Assembly: GCF_009811555.1 (NCBI RefSeq)
Contig: NZ_BLIN01000005.1
Span: 4,163,501-4,227,500 of the forward strand
DNA length: 64,000 bases
Direction: 5' to 3'
DNA from: Streptomyces caniferus
GTDB taxonomy: Bacteria > Actinomycetota > Actinomycetes > Streptomycetales > Streptomycetaceae
Shown: one piece after another, positions 35,316 to 43,379 of the stretch
Numbering within the stretch: the first letter of the stretch is position 1
Layout: each line of letters begins with the position of its first letter
Notes under the pieces: generated by a model
Databases searched by the model: none
What the model was told of the DNA's origin: nothing
The model's input: only the letters and a program-made list of their open reading frames with translations
Program-made: the position numbers and the translations under genes

Positions 35316-36494
35316 ATGGACCGACCGCTGCTGAACCGCCGCCTCGCCGAATTCGGCACCACGATCTTTGCCGAAATGTCGGCACTCGCCGTACGGACCG
35401 GCTCCATCAACCTCGGCCAGGGCTTCCCCGACGCCGACGGCCCGGAAGAGGTCAGAGAGGCCGCGGTGCGCGCCCTGCGCGACGGCCGCGGCAACCAGTA
35501 CCCGCCCGGCCCCGGCATCCCCGAGCTGCGCACCGCCGTCGCCGCCCACCAACAGCGCTTCTACGGTCACCTCGGCCTCTCCTACGACCCCGACACCGAG
35601 GTCCTGGTCACCGCGGGCGCCACCGAAGCCCTCGCGGCCGCTCTGCTGGCACTGCTGGAGCCGGGCGACGAGGTCATCGCGCTGGAGCCCTACTACGACT
35701 CCTACGCCGCCGGTATCGCGCTGGCGGGCGGCCGCCGCGTCCCGGTGACCCTGCGCGCGGACCCGGAGTCCGGCACCTACCGCCTCGACCTCGACGAACT
35801 GCGCGACGCCGTCACCGACCGGACCCGCCTGATCCTCCTCAACACCCCGCACAACCCCACCGGCACCGTGCTCTCCCGCGAGGAGCTCGCCGAGATCGCC
35901 CGCCTCGCCTGCGAGCGCAACCTCCTCGTGATCACCGACGAGGTCTACGAGCACCTCGTGTTCGAGGGCGAGCACGTACCCCTCGCGTCGTTCCCCGGGA
36001 TGCGCGAGCGCACCGTCACCATCGGCTCGGCAGGCAAGACCTTCTCGTTCACCGGCTGGAAGGTCGGCTGGGTCACGGCAACGGCGGAACTGGTGAGCGC
36101 GGTCCGCTCCGCCAAGCAGTTCCTCACCTACGTCTCCGCCGGCCCCTTCCAGTACGCCGTCGCCGAGGCCCTCTCCCTCCCCGACAGCTACTTCGCGGAC
36201 CTGCGCGACGACCTGCGCGCCAAGCGCGACATCCTCGCCACCGGCCTCACCGAGGCCGGCTTCCAGGTCTTCCGCCCCGCCGGCACCTACTTCATCACCA
36301 CCGACATCCGCCCCCTCGGCCACGACGACGGCTTCGCCTTCTGCCGCACCCTCCCCGAACGCGCCGGCGTCGTCGCCATCCCCAACGCCGTCTTCTACGA
36401 CCACAAGGACCAGGGCGCACCGTACGTGCGGTTCGCGTTCTGCAAACAGGAGTCGGTCCTACGGGAGGCAGCGGAACGGCTCACCAAACTCTGA
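35316..36494 (+). CDS. PLP-dependent aminotransferase (class I/II)
   Basis: This 392-residue fold-type I aminotransferase has SINLGQGFPDADGPEEVREA near residue 30, YPPGPGIPELRTAVAAHQQR and VTAGATEALAAALLALLEPG. PHNPTGTVLSREELAEIARL and ITDEVYEHLVFEG follow, and the Schiff-base Lys lies in IGSAGKTFSFTGWKVGWVTA. This set is closest to the kynurenine-oxoglutarate/methionine aminotransferases (KAT/YbdL group). The ATG at 35316 is chosen over the one at 35307 because the GGAGG at 35302-35306 abuts the first but lies nine bases from the second. It is monocistronic, with a terminator directly after it. A link to the kyn operon 10 kb away is conceivable but not shown. Confidence 0.92.
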   Translation: MDRPLLNRRLAEFGTTIFAEMSALAVRTGSINLGQGFPDADGPEEVREAAVRALRDGRGNQYPPGPGIPELRTAVAAHQQRFYGHLGLSYDPDTEVLVTAGATEALAAALLALLEPGDEVIALEPYYDSYAAGIALAGGRRVPVTLRADPESGTYRLDLDELRDAVTDRTRLILLNTPHNPTGTVLSREELAEIARLACERNLLVITDEVYEHLVFEGEHVPLASFPGMRERTVTIGSAGKTFSFTGWKVGWVTATAELVSAVRSAKQFLTYVSAGPFQYAVAEALSLPDSYFADLRDDLRAKRDILATGLTEAGFQVFRPAGTYFITTDIRPLGHDDGFAFCRTLPERAGVVAIPNAVFYDHKDQGAPYVRFAFCKQESVLREAAERLTKL

Positions 36495-36506
36495 CCGAGA
36501 CCCCAC

Positions 36507-36524
36507 GGGGCGCTCCGGCGCCCC
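36507..36524. terminator. Terminator of the aminotransferase gene
   Basis: GGGGCGC (36507-36513) and GCGCCCC (36518-36524) around TCCG, 12 bases after the stop codon. It also serves the convergent small gene at 36531-36686. Confidence 0.7.
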
Positions 36525-36530
36525 GCCCCT

Positions 36531-36686
36531 TCACCACCGGTACTCCTCGGGCGGCGGGCGTTTCGGGTTCCGGGGCGCTGGGCGGTTTCTTCCGTCGACG
36601 AACTCGACATGGACTACCCACTCGAAGAATATGCGAACGTCTTCAGCCGTCACTGAATGCGGGATACCCGACCCTCGATAGCGCAT
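36531..36686 (-). CDS. Short paralogue of the neighbouring orphan protein, probably truncated
   Basis: This is a 51-residue reading with a good GGGGGGAT ribosome site before ATG 36686. It reads IPHSVTAEDVRIFFEWVVHV and EFVDGRN, then RNPKRP. The same order (IPHFFSEVGGVGKFF, NVEFIDD, RNPKSP) occurs in the gene at 36848-37210. It stops where the longer protein goes on for about 65 more residues, beside the terminator of the next gene. It looks like a shortened copy, either a remnant or a minimal single-domain form. The family is not recognised. Confidence 0.45.
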   Translation of the reverse strand: MRYRGSGIPHSVTAEDVRIFFEWVVHVEFVDGRNRPAPRNPKRPPPEEYRW

Positions 36687-36847
36687 AAATCCCCCCGAAT
36701 TCCGGAATGCACCTCGCTGAGGAGCGAAACGCATCCCTCAGCATCCCGGGTGCGGATACAGCGCGATGTTCCGGGCAGTCCCGGGTGGAGAAATCCCGAT
36801 CGGGCGTGGCCGATCTTCCCACGGGCAACCCGTGGTGCGACAGGTCG

Positions 36848-37210
36848 TCAAACTCCGTAGCCGGGCGGCGGGACATCATCCGGGGAGTCCGGCGGCTCCT
36901 TGCGATCGCCGTAGAAGTAGTCGCACAGATCCTGAAGGTAGCCGTACAGAAGGTCATCGCGCCAGAAGTTGACCCTGGTCAGCTCGTACCAGTCCTCTAC
37001 GGTGGCAGACCGCTCACGAAGCAGGTACTCCAGCGCTTCACGCAGATTCCGGGCGTCTGGCGATTTAGGGTTCCGGACGATGTGCGACTTGTAAACGGGA
37101 ACGTCATCGATGAACTCAACGTTGAGGCAGGACCCGAAGAATTTACCAACCCCGCCTACCTCCGAGAAAAAATGCGGGATACTCGATGGCCTGAATCTTC
37201 TGGAGAACAT
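36848..37210 (-). CDS. Small orphan protein of unknown family, immunity-protein-like
   Basis: This 120-residue acidic, Tyr/Phe/Trp-rich protein has no signal peptide or membrane helix. Notable stretches are IPHFFSEVGGVGKFFGSCLN, NVEFIDDVPVYKSHIVRNPK and ATVEDWYELTRVNFWRDDLL, then YLQDLCDYFYGDRKEP. The ATG at 37210 has GAGGTGGGA directly ahead and is preferred over ATG 37276, which has no ribosome site. Base composition is clearly lower in GC than the flanking genes, which suggests acquisition. Size, acidity and aromatic content resemble immunity proteins of polymorphic toxin systems. No toxin is adjacent, so this is only a guess. Confidence 0.6.
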   Translation of the reverse strand: MFSRRFRPSSIPHFFSEVGGVGKFFGSCLNVEFIDDVPVYKSHIVRNPKSPDARNLREALEYLLRERSATVEDWYELTRVNFWRDDLLYGYLQDLCDYFYGDRKEPPDSPDDVPPPGYGV

Positions 37211-37314
37211 TCCCACCTCACTTATCAGGGCTTTTCGTCGACTCCGGGAAAACGGCCACCATTCCGTGTCCGCCATTGCTTACAGGGCGGAGCGAAGCCC
37301 CGCTGCAAACACAC

Positions 37315-37349
37315 GCGGGCCCCGAAGCCTCAGAAGCTTCGGGGCCCGC
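37315..37349 (-). terminator. Terminator of the YbjN-domain gene
   Basis: Perfect 14-base arms, GCGGGCCCCGAAGC (37315-37328) and GCTTCGGGGCCCGC (37336-37349), with a 7-base loop, 30 bases beyond the stop. Confidence 0.85.
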
Positions 37350-37378
37350 GCAGCAGGGTGGGGTGGGACGGACGGGGC

Positions 37379-37915
37379 TCAGGCCTCGTCGTCACCCGGC
37401 TTCTCTTCGGAGTCGCCTTCGATCTCGGCTTCGAGGCCGAGCTGCTCGACGATCCACTTGTCGAATTCGATCGAGGCGCGGACCCAGCTGACCGTGCTCG
37501 ACACGAAGTGTTCGAGCGAGACACCGGTGCCGATCAGCATCGATGCTTCACCGATCAGACGGACCGTGCCGTCGTCGTGGGTGTGGGTGTAGGCCTTGGG
37601 CCACAGCGTCCGGCGGTTCCAGTCGTCGATCGCCTCCAGCAGCTTCGACTTGTCGTCGATGCCGTGGGCACGGTCGTAGAACGTACGGACGGAGAAGATC
37701 TGCTGCTCCTCCTCGCCCCGGAACATGAAGTACGTGCGGAACTGCTCCCACGGAGCGGCGAGGTCACCCTCCTCGTCGACGACGTACTTCAGCTCCATCT
37801 GGTCGAGGAGCTGCTTGACCAGGTCCTGGTCAGGCACGACGGGACCCTCAGGCCCCGAGGGCTCGGGTTCGGGCTGGCCCCCGAAATTCGGAATCGAGGA
37901 CGGGTCGATGCTCAC
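37379..37915 (-). CDS. YbjN-domain protein
   Basis: This 178-residue cytoplasmic protein starts VSIDPSSIPNFGGQPEPEPS. The YbjN fold follows: LVKQLLDQMELKYVVDEEGD, then PWEQFRTYFMFRGEEEQQIF, FSVRTFYDRAHGIDD and a WNRRTLWPKAYTHTHDDGTV strand. LIGEASMLIGTGVSLEHFVS comes next, and an acidic tail ends the protein. YbjN-like proteins resemble type III secretion chaperones and are linked to stress and motility effects in enterobacteria. The actinobacterial role is unknown. GTG 37915 follows AAGGGA. It lies downstream of clpB on the same strand. Confidence 0.9.
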   Translation of the reverse strand: MSIDPSSIPNFGGQPEPEPSGPEGPVVPDQDLVKQLLDQMELKYVVDEEGDLAAPWEQFRTYFMFRGEEEQQIFSVRTFYDRAHGIDDKSKLLEAIDDWNRRTLWPKAYTHTHDDGTVRLIGEASMLIGTGVSLEHFVSSTVSWVRASIEFDKWIVEQLGLEAEIEGDSEEKPGDDEA

Positions 37916-38082
37916 CGTGGAATTCCCTTCGTATGGTCCCTGCCATCCTCCCCCACATCCGCCCCGTCCTGGCAACCCGGGACGGAGCGGATACGGGCAA
38001 GGTGCCGGTCATGGTGTCGGTCTAGGAAAGGATCACGGACGGGGCCCGGCTCCGCAGCCGTACGCCCGGATCGCGGCGCCGG

Positions 38083-40713
38083 TCAGGCCACGGTCCGCCC
38101 GGCCGGCTCCACCGACAGCTGGTCGCCGTCCACATCCACCCGCACGGTGTCCCCGTCCAGCACCTCGCCCGCCAGGATGGCGCGGGCGAGCGGGTCGCCG
38201 ATGGCCGTCTGGATCAGACGGCGCAGCGGCCGGGCACCGTAGGACAGGTCCGGGGCCGGGGCGTCGACGACCGGCTCCTGGCCCAGCCAGGCGAGCCAGG
38301 TCAGGGCACGGTCGGTGACGTCCAGCGTCAGACGGCGATCGCCGAGGCGGCGCTGCAGGTGGTCGAGCTGGATCCGGGCGATCCGCTGGAGCTGGTCGGT
38401 GCCGAGCGGGTGGAAGACCACCACGTCGTCGAGCCGGTTGAGGAACTCGGGGCGGAAGGAGGCCCGGACCGTCTCCAGCACCTTCTCCTTCTTCTGGTCC
38501 TCCTTGAGCAGCGGGTCCATCAGGAAATTGGAGCCGAGGTTGGAGGTCAGGATGAGGATGGTGTTGCGGAAGTCGACCGTACGGCCCTGGCCGTCGGTGA
38601 GCCGGCCGTCGTCGAGGACCTGCAGCAGGACGTCGAAGACGTCGTGGTGGGCCTTCTCGACCTCGTCCAGCAGGACGACGGAGTACGGGCGGCGGCGGAC
38701 CGCCTCCGTCAGCTGACCGCCCTCCTCGTAGCCGACGTAGCCGGGCGGCGCGCCGACCAGCCGCGCGACGCTGTGCTTCTCGCCGTACTCCGACATGTCG
38801 ATCCGGACCATCGCCCGCTCGTCGTCGAAGAGGAAGTCCGCGAGCGCCTTGGCCAGCTCGGTCTTGCCGACACCGGTCGGGCCGAGGAAGAGGAAGGATC
38901 CGGTGGGCCGGTCCGGGTCGGCGATACCGGCGCGGGTGCGGCGGACGGCGTCGGAGACCGACCGTACGGCCTCGGTCTGGCCGATCAGCCGCTTGCCGAG
39001 CTCCTCCTCCATGCGCAGGAGCTTCTGGGTCTCGCCCTCCAGCAGCCGGCCGGCCGGGATGCCGGTCCAGGCGCCGACCACATCCGCGATGTCGTCGGGA
39101 CCGACCTCCTCCTTGACCATGGACTCCTTGGACGCCTCCTGCTCGGCCTCGGCGGCGGCCGCCTCCTCCAGCGCCTGCTCCACGCCCGGGATCTCGCCGT
39201 AGAGCAGCTTGGACGCGGTGTCGAAGTCGCCGTCGCGCTGGGCGCGCTCGGCCTGGCCGCGCAGCTCGTCGAGCTTCTCCTTGAGCGCGCCGACCCGGTT
39301 GAGGCTCTCCTTCTCCTTCTCCCAGCGGGCGGTCAGGCCGCGCAGCTCCTCCTCCTTGTCGGCGAGGTCCTTGCGCAGCTTCTCCAGCCGCTGGAGCGAG
39401 CCGGCGTCGGTCTCGTTCCGCAGCGCCAGCTCCTCCATCTTGAGGCGGTCCACGGCGCGCTGGAGCTCGTCGATCTCCACGGGCGAGGAGTCGATCTCCA
39501 TGCGGAGGCGGGAGGCGGCCTCGTCGACCAGGTCGATGGCCTTGTCGGGCAGGAAGCGGGAGGTGATGTAGCGGTCGGAGAGGGAGGCGGCGGCGACCAG
39601 CGCGGAGTCCGCGATCTGCACCTTGTGGTGGGCCTCGTAACGGCCCTTGAGCCCGCGCAGGATCGCGACCGTGTCCTCGACCGTCGGCTCGGCGACCAGC
39701 ACCTGCTGGAAGCGCCGCTCCAGCGCCGGGTCCTTCTCGATCCGCTCGCGGTACTCGTCCAGCGTCGTCGCGCCGACCATCCGCAGCTCGCCACGGGCCA
39801 GCATCGGCTTGAGCATGTTGCCGGCGTCCATCGACGAGTCACCGCCGGCGCCCGCACCCACGACCGTGTGCAGCTCGTCGATGAAGGTGATGATCTGGCC
39901 CTCGCTGGACTTGATCTCCGCCAGGACGGTCTTCAGCCGCTCCTCGAACTCGCCGCGGTACTTCGCGCCCGCGACCATCGCCCCGAGGTCCAGCGCGACC
40001 AGCCGCTTGTCGCGCAGCGACTCGGGCACATCGCCCTTGACGATCCGCTGCGCCAGCCCCTCGACGACGGCGGTCTTGCCGACGCCCGGCTCACCGATCA
40101 GCACCGGGTTGTTCTTCGTACGGCGGGAGAGCACCTGCACCACGCGCCGGATCTCGTGGTCCCGGCCGATGACCGGGTCGAGCTTGCCCTCGCGGGCCGC
40201 CGCCGTGAAGTCCGTGCCGAACTTCTCCAGCGCCTTGTACGTGCCCTCCGGGTCGGCATTGGTCACGCGCTGGCCGCCCCGGCTCGCCTCGAAGGCGGCC
40301 AGCAGCTTCTTGGCGCTCGCGCCCTGGTCGGCCAGCAGCTCACCGGTGCGCCCGCCCTTGGCGGCGATCCCGATGAGGAGGTGCTCGGTGGAGACGTAGG
40401 CGTCACCGAGCTCCTTGGCGCGCTGGGTGGCGTCCGCGATGGCGGAGAGCAGGTCGCGGTCCGGCTGCGGCGGCGCGACCGTCGAGCCCTGCACGCTGGG
40501 CAGCCCGGCGAGCTGCCGCTCGGCGCCGTTGCGCAGCACGGCGGCGTCCGCCTCCACGGCGGACAGCAGATCCATGATGTTCTCGTTGTCCTGCCCGGCC
40601 AGCAGCGCGAGCAGGAGATGCGCGGACGTCATGTCCGCGTGCCCGGCGGTGACCGCCCGCTCATTGGCGGCGCTCAGCGCCTCCCGGCTCTTGTTGGTCA
40701 GCTCGGCTTCCAC
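38083..40713 (-). CDS. clpB: ATP-dependent disaggregase ClpB
   Basis: ClpB works with DnaK/DnaJ/GrpE to extract polypeptides from aggregates. All domains of the 876-residue protein are present. The N-domain begins [23 protein letters not shown]1 has Walker [15 protein letters not shown] and Walker [12 protein letters not shown]. The middle coiled coil spans about 410-540. AAA2 has [18 protein letters not shown] and [11 protein letters not shown], then the sensor region LTSNLGSNF. It begins with GTG 40713. A HAIR operator lies about 110 bases upstream, as expected for an HspR-controlled gene. Confidence 0.97.
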   Translation of the reverse strand: MEAELTNKSREALSAANERAVTAGHADMTSAHLLLALLAGQDNENIMDLLSAVEADAAVLRNGAERQLAGLPSVQGSTVAPPQPDRDLLSAIADATQRAKELGDAYVSTEHLLIGIAAKGGRTGELLADQGASAKKLLAAFEASRGGQRVTNADPEGTYKALEKFGTDFTAAAREGKLDPVIGRDHEIRRVVQVLSRRTKNNPVLIGEPGVGKTAVVEGLAQRIVKGDVPESLRDKRLVALDLGAMVAGAKYRGEFEERLKTVLAEIKSSEGQIITFIDELHTVVGAGAGGDSSMDAGNMLKPMLARGELRMVGATTLDEYRERIEKDPALERRFQQVLVAEPTVEDTVAILRGLKGRYEAHHKVQIADSALVAAASLSDRYITSRFLPDKAIDLVDEAASRLRMEIDSSPVEIDELQRAVDRLKMEELALRNETDAGSLQRLEKLRKDLADKEEELRGLTARWEKEKESLNRVGALKEKLDELRGQAERAQRDGDFDTASKLLYGEIPGVEQALEEAAAAEAEQEASKESMVKEEVGPDDIADVVGAWTGIPAGRLLEGETQKLLRMEEELGKRLIGQTEAVRSVSDAVRRTRAGIADPDRPTGSFLFLGPTGVGKTELAKALADFLFDDERAMVRIDMSEYGEKHSVARLVGAPPGYVGYEEGGQLTEAVRRRPYSVVLLDEVEKAHHDVFDVLLQVLDDGRLTDGQGRTVDFRNTILILTSNLGSNFLMDPLLKEDQKKEKVLETVRASFRPEFLNRLDDVVVFHPLGTDQLQRIARIQLDHLQRRLGDRRLTLDVTDRALTWLAWLGQEPVVDAPAPDLSYGARPLRRLIQTAIGDPLARAILAGEVLDGDTVRVDVDGDQLSVEPAGRTVA

Positions 40714-40820
40714 GTCCTCGCGATCCTCCTCGACTCGTCCTCAACAGCCTCTGCGGGCCCGGTCCGGGCCCGTCCGTGCGCCCGTGCGGCACCCACCCTG
40801 CTCATGCCAACGTGCGATAA

Positions 40821-40841
40821 GTTGAGTCTATTCCACTCAAG
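40821..40841. promoter_or_regulatory. HAIR operator (HspR site) of clpB
   Basis: GTTGAGT-CTATTCC-ACTCAAG differs from the HspR consensus CTTGAGT-N7-ACTCAAG only at the first base. It lies between clpB and the divergent Uma2-family gene, so both could be affected. Confidence 0.85.
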
Positions 40842-40962
40842 GTTGTTCCGGGAGCCCTGCCCACCCCACCCTCGCTCACTCGTGCGAGGGAATCGCACCC
40901 AACGCGCCGTCCGGACCCGCACCACCCGGCGACACTGGCCTTCGACCACGAGGAGGTGCAGC

Positions 40963-41544
40963 ATGACGGCTATGGCACACGAGCCGATGCCCACGCAGGA
41001 CGACATCCTCCTGGAAGGCTTTCTGGCGCTGGAGACCCCGACGGGTTTCCGAGCCGAGCTCATCGAGGGGGAGATCGCTGTGACACCGCCGCCGGATGGC
41101 GACCACGAGGACTACCTGAGTCTCGTCTCCGAGCAAGTGATGCAGTTGTCCGCGACCGCGATGCAGTTCTCGGGACACAAAGGACTTGTCCTTCCCCACG
41201 CGGCGGGCCGGCCAGCCGACCACGTGATCCCCGACGCCACCATCGCCCCACGAGCGCTTCGTCTCTTCCGCGGCGCCCCTCCCTGGATGCCCAGCGACGG
41301 CGTCGCCATGGTCGTCGAGGTGACGTCGCGCAAGCCCCACAAGGACCGCGTCGCCAAACGCCACGGCTACGCCCGCTCCGGCATCCCGCTCTATCTCCTG
41401 ATCGACCGTGACAAGTCAGCGGTCACGCTGTTCAGCGAGCCGGAGGGCGAGGACTACCTCGCCACCCACATCGCCCCCTTCGGCAAACCCCTCCCCCTCC
41501 CCGCCCCCTTCTCCTTCGAGCTGGAGACCACCGACTTCCTCTGA
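40963..41544 (+). CDS. Uma2-family (restriction-endonuclease-like) protein
   Basis: This 193-residue protein has the Uma2/DUF820 pattern: MPTQDDILLEGFLALETPTG, FRAELIEGEIAVTPPPDGDH, HVIPDATIAP and VAMVVEVTSRKPHKDRVAKR, then YARSGIPLYLLIDRDKSAVT. The Glu of the ELIEGEI strand, the Asp of IPDATI, and EVTSRKPHKD form the PD-(D/E)xK-like site. These small nuclease-fold proteins are multiplied in Streptomyces, and their substrate is unknown. ATG 40963 follows GAGGAGG. It is divergent from clpB across the HAIR site. Confidence 0.9.
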   Translation: MTAMAHEPMPTQDDILLEGFLALETPTGFRAELIEGEIAVTPPPDGDHEDYLSLVSEQVMQLSATAMQFSGHKGLVLPHAAGRPADHVIPDATIAPRALRLFRGAPPWMPSDGVAMVVEVTSRKPHKDRVAKRHGYARSGIPLYLLIDRDKSAVTLFSEPEGEDYLATHIAPFGKPLPLPAPFSFELETTDFL

Positions 41545-41573
41545 CCCCCGGGCCCCGGCCTACCCTTGCCCCC

Positions 41574-41978
41574 ATGGCCCATGACCTCAGTGCCCTCAGC
41601 CCGGAGTACCTCGCCTTCTGGGGCGAGTACCTGATGCCGACCCTCACCACGCTGCGGACGGACGGGACGCCGCACGTCGTCCCGGTGGGCGTCACCTACG
41701 ACGCCGGGCAGCGGATCGCGCGGATCATCACCCGCAAGGACAGCACCAAGGTCAAGAACGTCCTCGCCGCCGGGGCGGACGGCGCCACCGTCGCCGTGTG
41801 CCAGGTCGACAAGGGCCGCTGGGCCACCCTGGAGGGCATCGGGCGGGTGCGTACGGACAGCGAGTCGGTGGCCGATGCGGTGCGCCGGTACGCCGAGCGC
41901 TACGGCCGGACCCCCACGCCCAACCCCGATCGCGTCATGATCGAGATCGCGGTGACCAAGGCGATGGGCCGGGCCTGA
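41574..41978 (+). CDS. PPOX-class F420-dependent oxidoreductase
   Basis: This 134-residue split-barrel protein has MPTLTTLRTDGTPHVVPVGV (phosphate/cofactor strand pair), ARIITRKDSTKVKNVLAAG and AVCQVDKGRWATLEGIGRVR. The tail is ERYGRTPTPNPDRVMIEIAV. This is typical of TIGR03618-like F420-binding PPOX enzymes, which reduce diverse substrates. No ribosome site precedes ATG 41574. A TACCCT box eight bases upstream suggests a leaderless transcript. It lies 29 bases after the Uma2 gene. Confidence 0.88.
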   Translation: MAHDLSALSPEYLAFWGEYLMPTLTTLRTDGTPHVVPVGVTYDAGQRIARIITRKDSTKVKNVLAAGADGATVAVCQVDKGRWATLEGIGRVRTDSESVADAVRRYAERYGRTPTPNPDRVMIEIAVTKAMGRA

Positions 41979-42156
41979 GGGCCGGGCCGCCCCCGCGTCC
42001 CGCTGGGCCCGCCGGCCCCCCTGGCCGAAAACGGACCCTCTCGCTCCGCCGCAGGCCGTCCACCTGGTACTCAAGAGCGACGGGAACCGAACAGCTCCGT
42101 GCAATGACGGACGGCATCGGGCCTGCCCCAGGCAAAAGACGGCAGCTGGAGGCCGC

Positions 42157-42393
42157 ATGGCGTCGGCATTGCGCATCGTGACCACCGCTCCGCGCCGTCC
42201 GTTGCCCACCCGGCCGCATCCGCACGCCGAGCTCTGCCCGCGCTGCGGCGGCCAACTGGCCGTCAATCAGGACGGCTGGAAGATCTGCCACGCCTGCGGT
42301 TACGCTTCGCCGCCCGGTACAGCCCCTCCTCCACGGGCCACTCGCGGGGGTATCGTCGCCCCCACAGTCGCCACGCCCCGGAGGGCACGATGA
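42157..42393 (+). CDS. Small zinc-ribbon protein
   Basis: This 78-residue protein carries one CPRCGGQLAVNQDGWKICHA zinc ribbon (CxxC-N12-CxxC) in the middle, flanked by basic, Pro-rich tails. ATG 42157 has GGAGG about six bases ahead. Its stop overlaps the start of the next gene (ATGA), so the two are translationally coupled. The ribbon suggests nucleic-acid or protein binding. No specific family is recognised. Confidence 0.65.
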   Translation: MASALRIVTTAPRRPLPTRPHPHAELCPRCGGQLAVNQDGWKICHACGYASPPGTAPPPRATRGGIVAPTVATPRRAR

Positions 42394-42794
42394 ACTCGGT
42401 CCGAGTGACGGCGATCGCCTGCCTGATGCCGCTGTCCGAGCTGGACGAGGATCCGTTCCTGGTCGACGACCGCAGCCAGCACGACATGTGCAAACAGTGG
42501 GCGGCAGCCCGTGACTACCGCCTGACCTGCCAGCTCAGCCTGCACCACCTGCGCGCCGACCACGGCGCCCTGTGGCGCGACGTCGCGGCGGGCCTGGTGG
42601 ACGTGTTCGTGGCGCCCAACCGCCGGGCGCTGGAGAACGCCATCGACGGCACCGCCGAGTTCAGCGCACGGTGCGCCGAGGCCGGCGTACGCCTGGAGAC
42701 CGCCGACCTCGACGAGCCGGTCTACACCCTGGCGATGAAGTCGCACGTGCACCGCCGGCTGTCGATGCCGACGGCGGGGTACAACGGCTGCTGA
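42390..42794 (+). CDS. Conserved hypothetical protein, faintly resolvase-like
   Basis: This 134-residue cytoplasmic protein starts MNSVRVTAIACLMPLSELDE. The middle (YRLTCQLSLHHLRADHGALW, VAAGLVDVFVAPNRRALENA) recalls the second half of a serine-recombinase catalytic fold, in which a strand VDVVVV precedes an arginine-rich helix. The catalytic Ser motif at the N-terminus is not evident. ATG 42390 has GGAGGG ahead and overlaps the zinc-ribbon gene. It is convergent with hspR. Function is unknown. Confidence 0.7.
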   Translation: MNSVRVTAIACLMPLSELDEDPFLVDDRSQHDMCKQWAAARDYRLTCQLSLHHLRADHGALWRDVAAGLVDVFVAPNRRALENAIDGTAEFSARCAEAGVRLETADLDEPVYTLAMKSHVHRRLSMPTAGYNGC

Positions 42795-42859
42795 GCGGGG
42801 CGGCCTCAGGGCGAAGGGCGCACGGGCGGCGGGCAGCGGGCGGCGCACAGAAACGCGAC

Positions 42860-42883
42860 AAGGGCCGGGTTCCCCCGGCCCTT
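42860..42883. terminator. Bidirectional terminator between hspR and the hypothetical gene
   Basis: AAGGGCCGGG (42860-42869) and CCCGGCCCTT (42874-42883) around TTCC, between convergent genes. The A/T ends give short U tracts in both directions. Confidence 0.85.
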
Positions 42884-42925
42884 CGCCACGTCACACGCCG
42901 GATGCCCGCGCCCCGGCCGACCGGA

Positions 42926-43378
42926 TCACTCCGGTCGCTTGGGCCGCCACACCACCAGCGCGCTGCCCTGCTGCACATCCTGATAGGGCACCAGATCGCG
43001 CCGGTAGGAGGCGTGCACCGCCGCCTCCCGCTGCTGCATCGCGCTGGCCGCGCCCTCCAGGGCGCCCTGCAGCTCGATGACCCGCTGCTGCAGGGCCGCG
43101 ACCTGGTTCTCCAGCTCGATGATGCGCTTGATGCCGGCGAGGTTGATGCCCTCGTCCTGGGACAACTGCTGCACCGTACGGAGCAGTTCGATGTCCCGGG
43201 CCGAATAGCGGCGGCCCCGCCCGGCCGTGCGGTCGGGCGAGACCAGCCCCAGCCGGTCGTACTGTCGAAGGGTCTGCGGATGCAGGCCGGAGAGCTGAGC
43301 CGCGACGGAGATGACGTACACCGGCGACTCATCGGTCAGTTCATAGGGGTTACGACGCTGCCCGCCCCGGCTGTCCAT
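42926..43378 (-). CDS. hspR: Heat-shock repressor HspR (MerR family)
   Basis: HspR binds HAIR sites with DnaK as co-repressor and controls dnaK, clpB and related genes. The 150-residue protein has an N-terminal MerR helix-turn-helix (about 20-90: VYVISVAAQLSGLHPQTLRQ, YDRLGLVSPDRTAGRGRRYS). A coiled coil follows (IKRIIELENQVAALQQRVIE), then a C-terminal block YRRDLVPYQDVQQGSALVVW. ATG 43378 lies one base beyond the dnaJ stop, with AAGGGAG inside dnaJ. It is the last gene of dnaK-grpE-dnaJ-hspR, which gives feedback control. Confidence 0.96.
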   Translation of the reverse strand: MDSRGGQRRNPYELTDESPVYVISVAAQLSGLHPQTLRQYDRLGLVSPDRTAGRGRRYSARDIELLRTVQQLSQDEGINLAGIKRIIELENQVAALQQRVIELQGALEGAASAMQQREAAVHASYRRDLVPYQDVQQGSALVVWRPKRPE

Positions 43379-43379
43379 C

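Noticed and set aside
34565..36688. A 707-codon plus-strand open frame with a good ribosome site at an internal ATG (34652)
   Set aside because: It runs antisense through the Gly-rich gene as poly-Ala/Thr and then out of frame through the aminotransferase. No conserved domain appears in it.
38359..41544. A 1061-codon plus-strand open frame
   Set aside because: Its first 860 codons are antisense to clpB, with a composition typical of GC-rich shadow frames. Only its last 193 codons, from ATG 40963, are the real Uma2-family gene.
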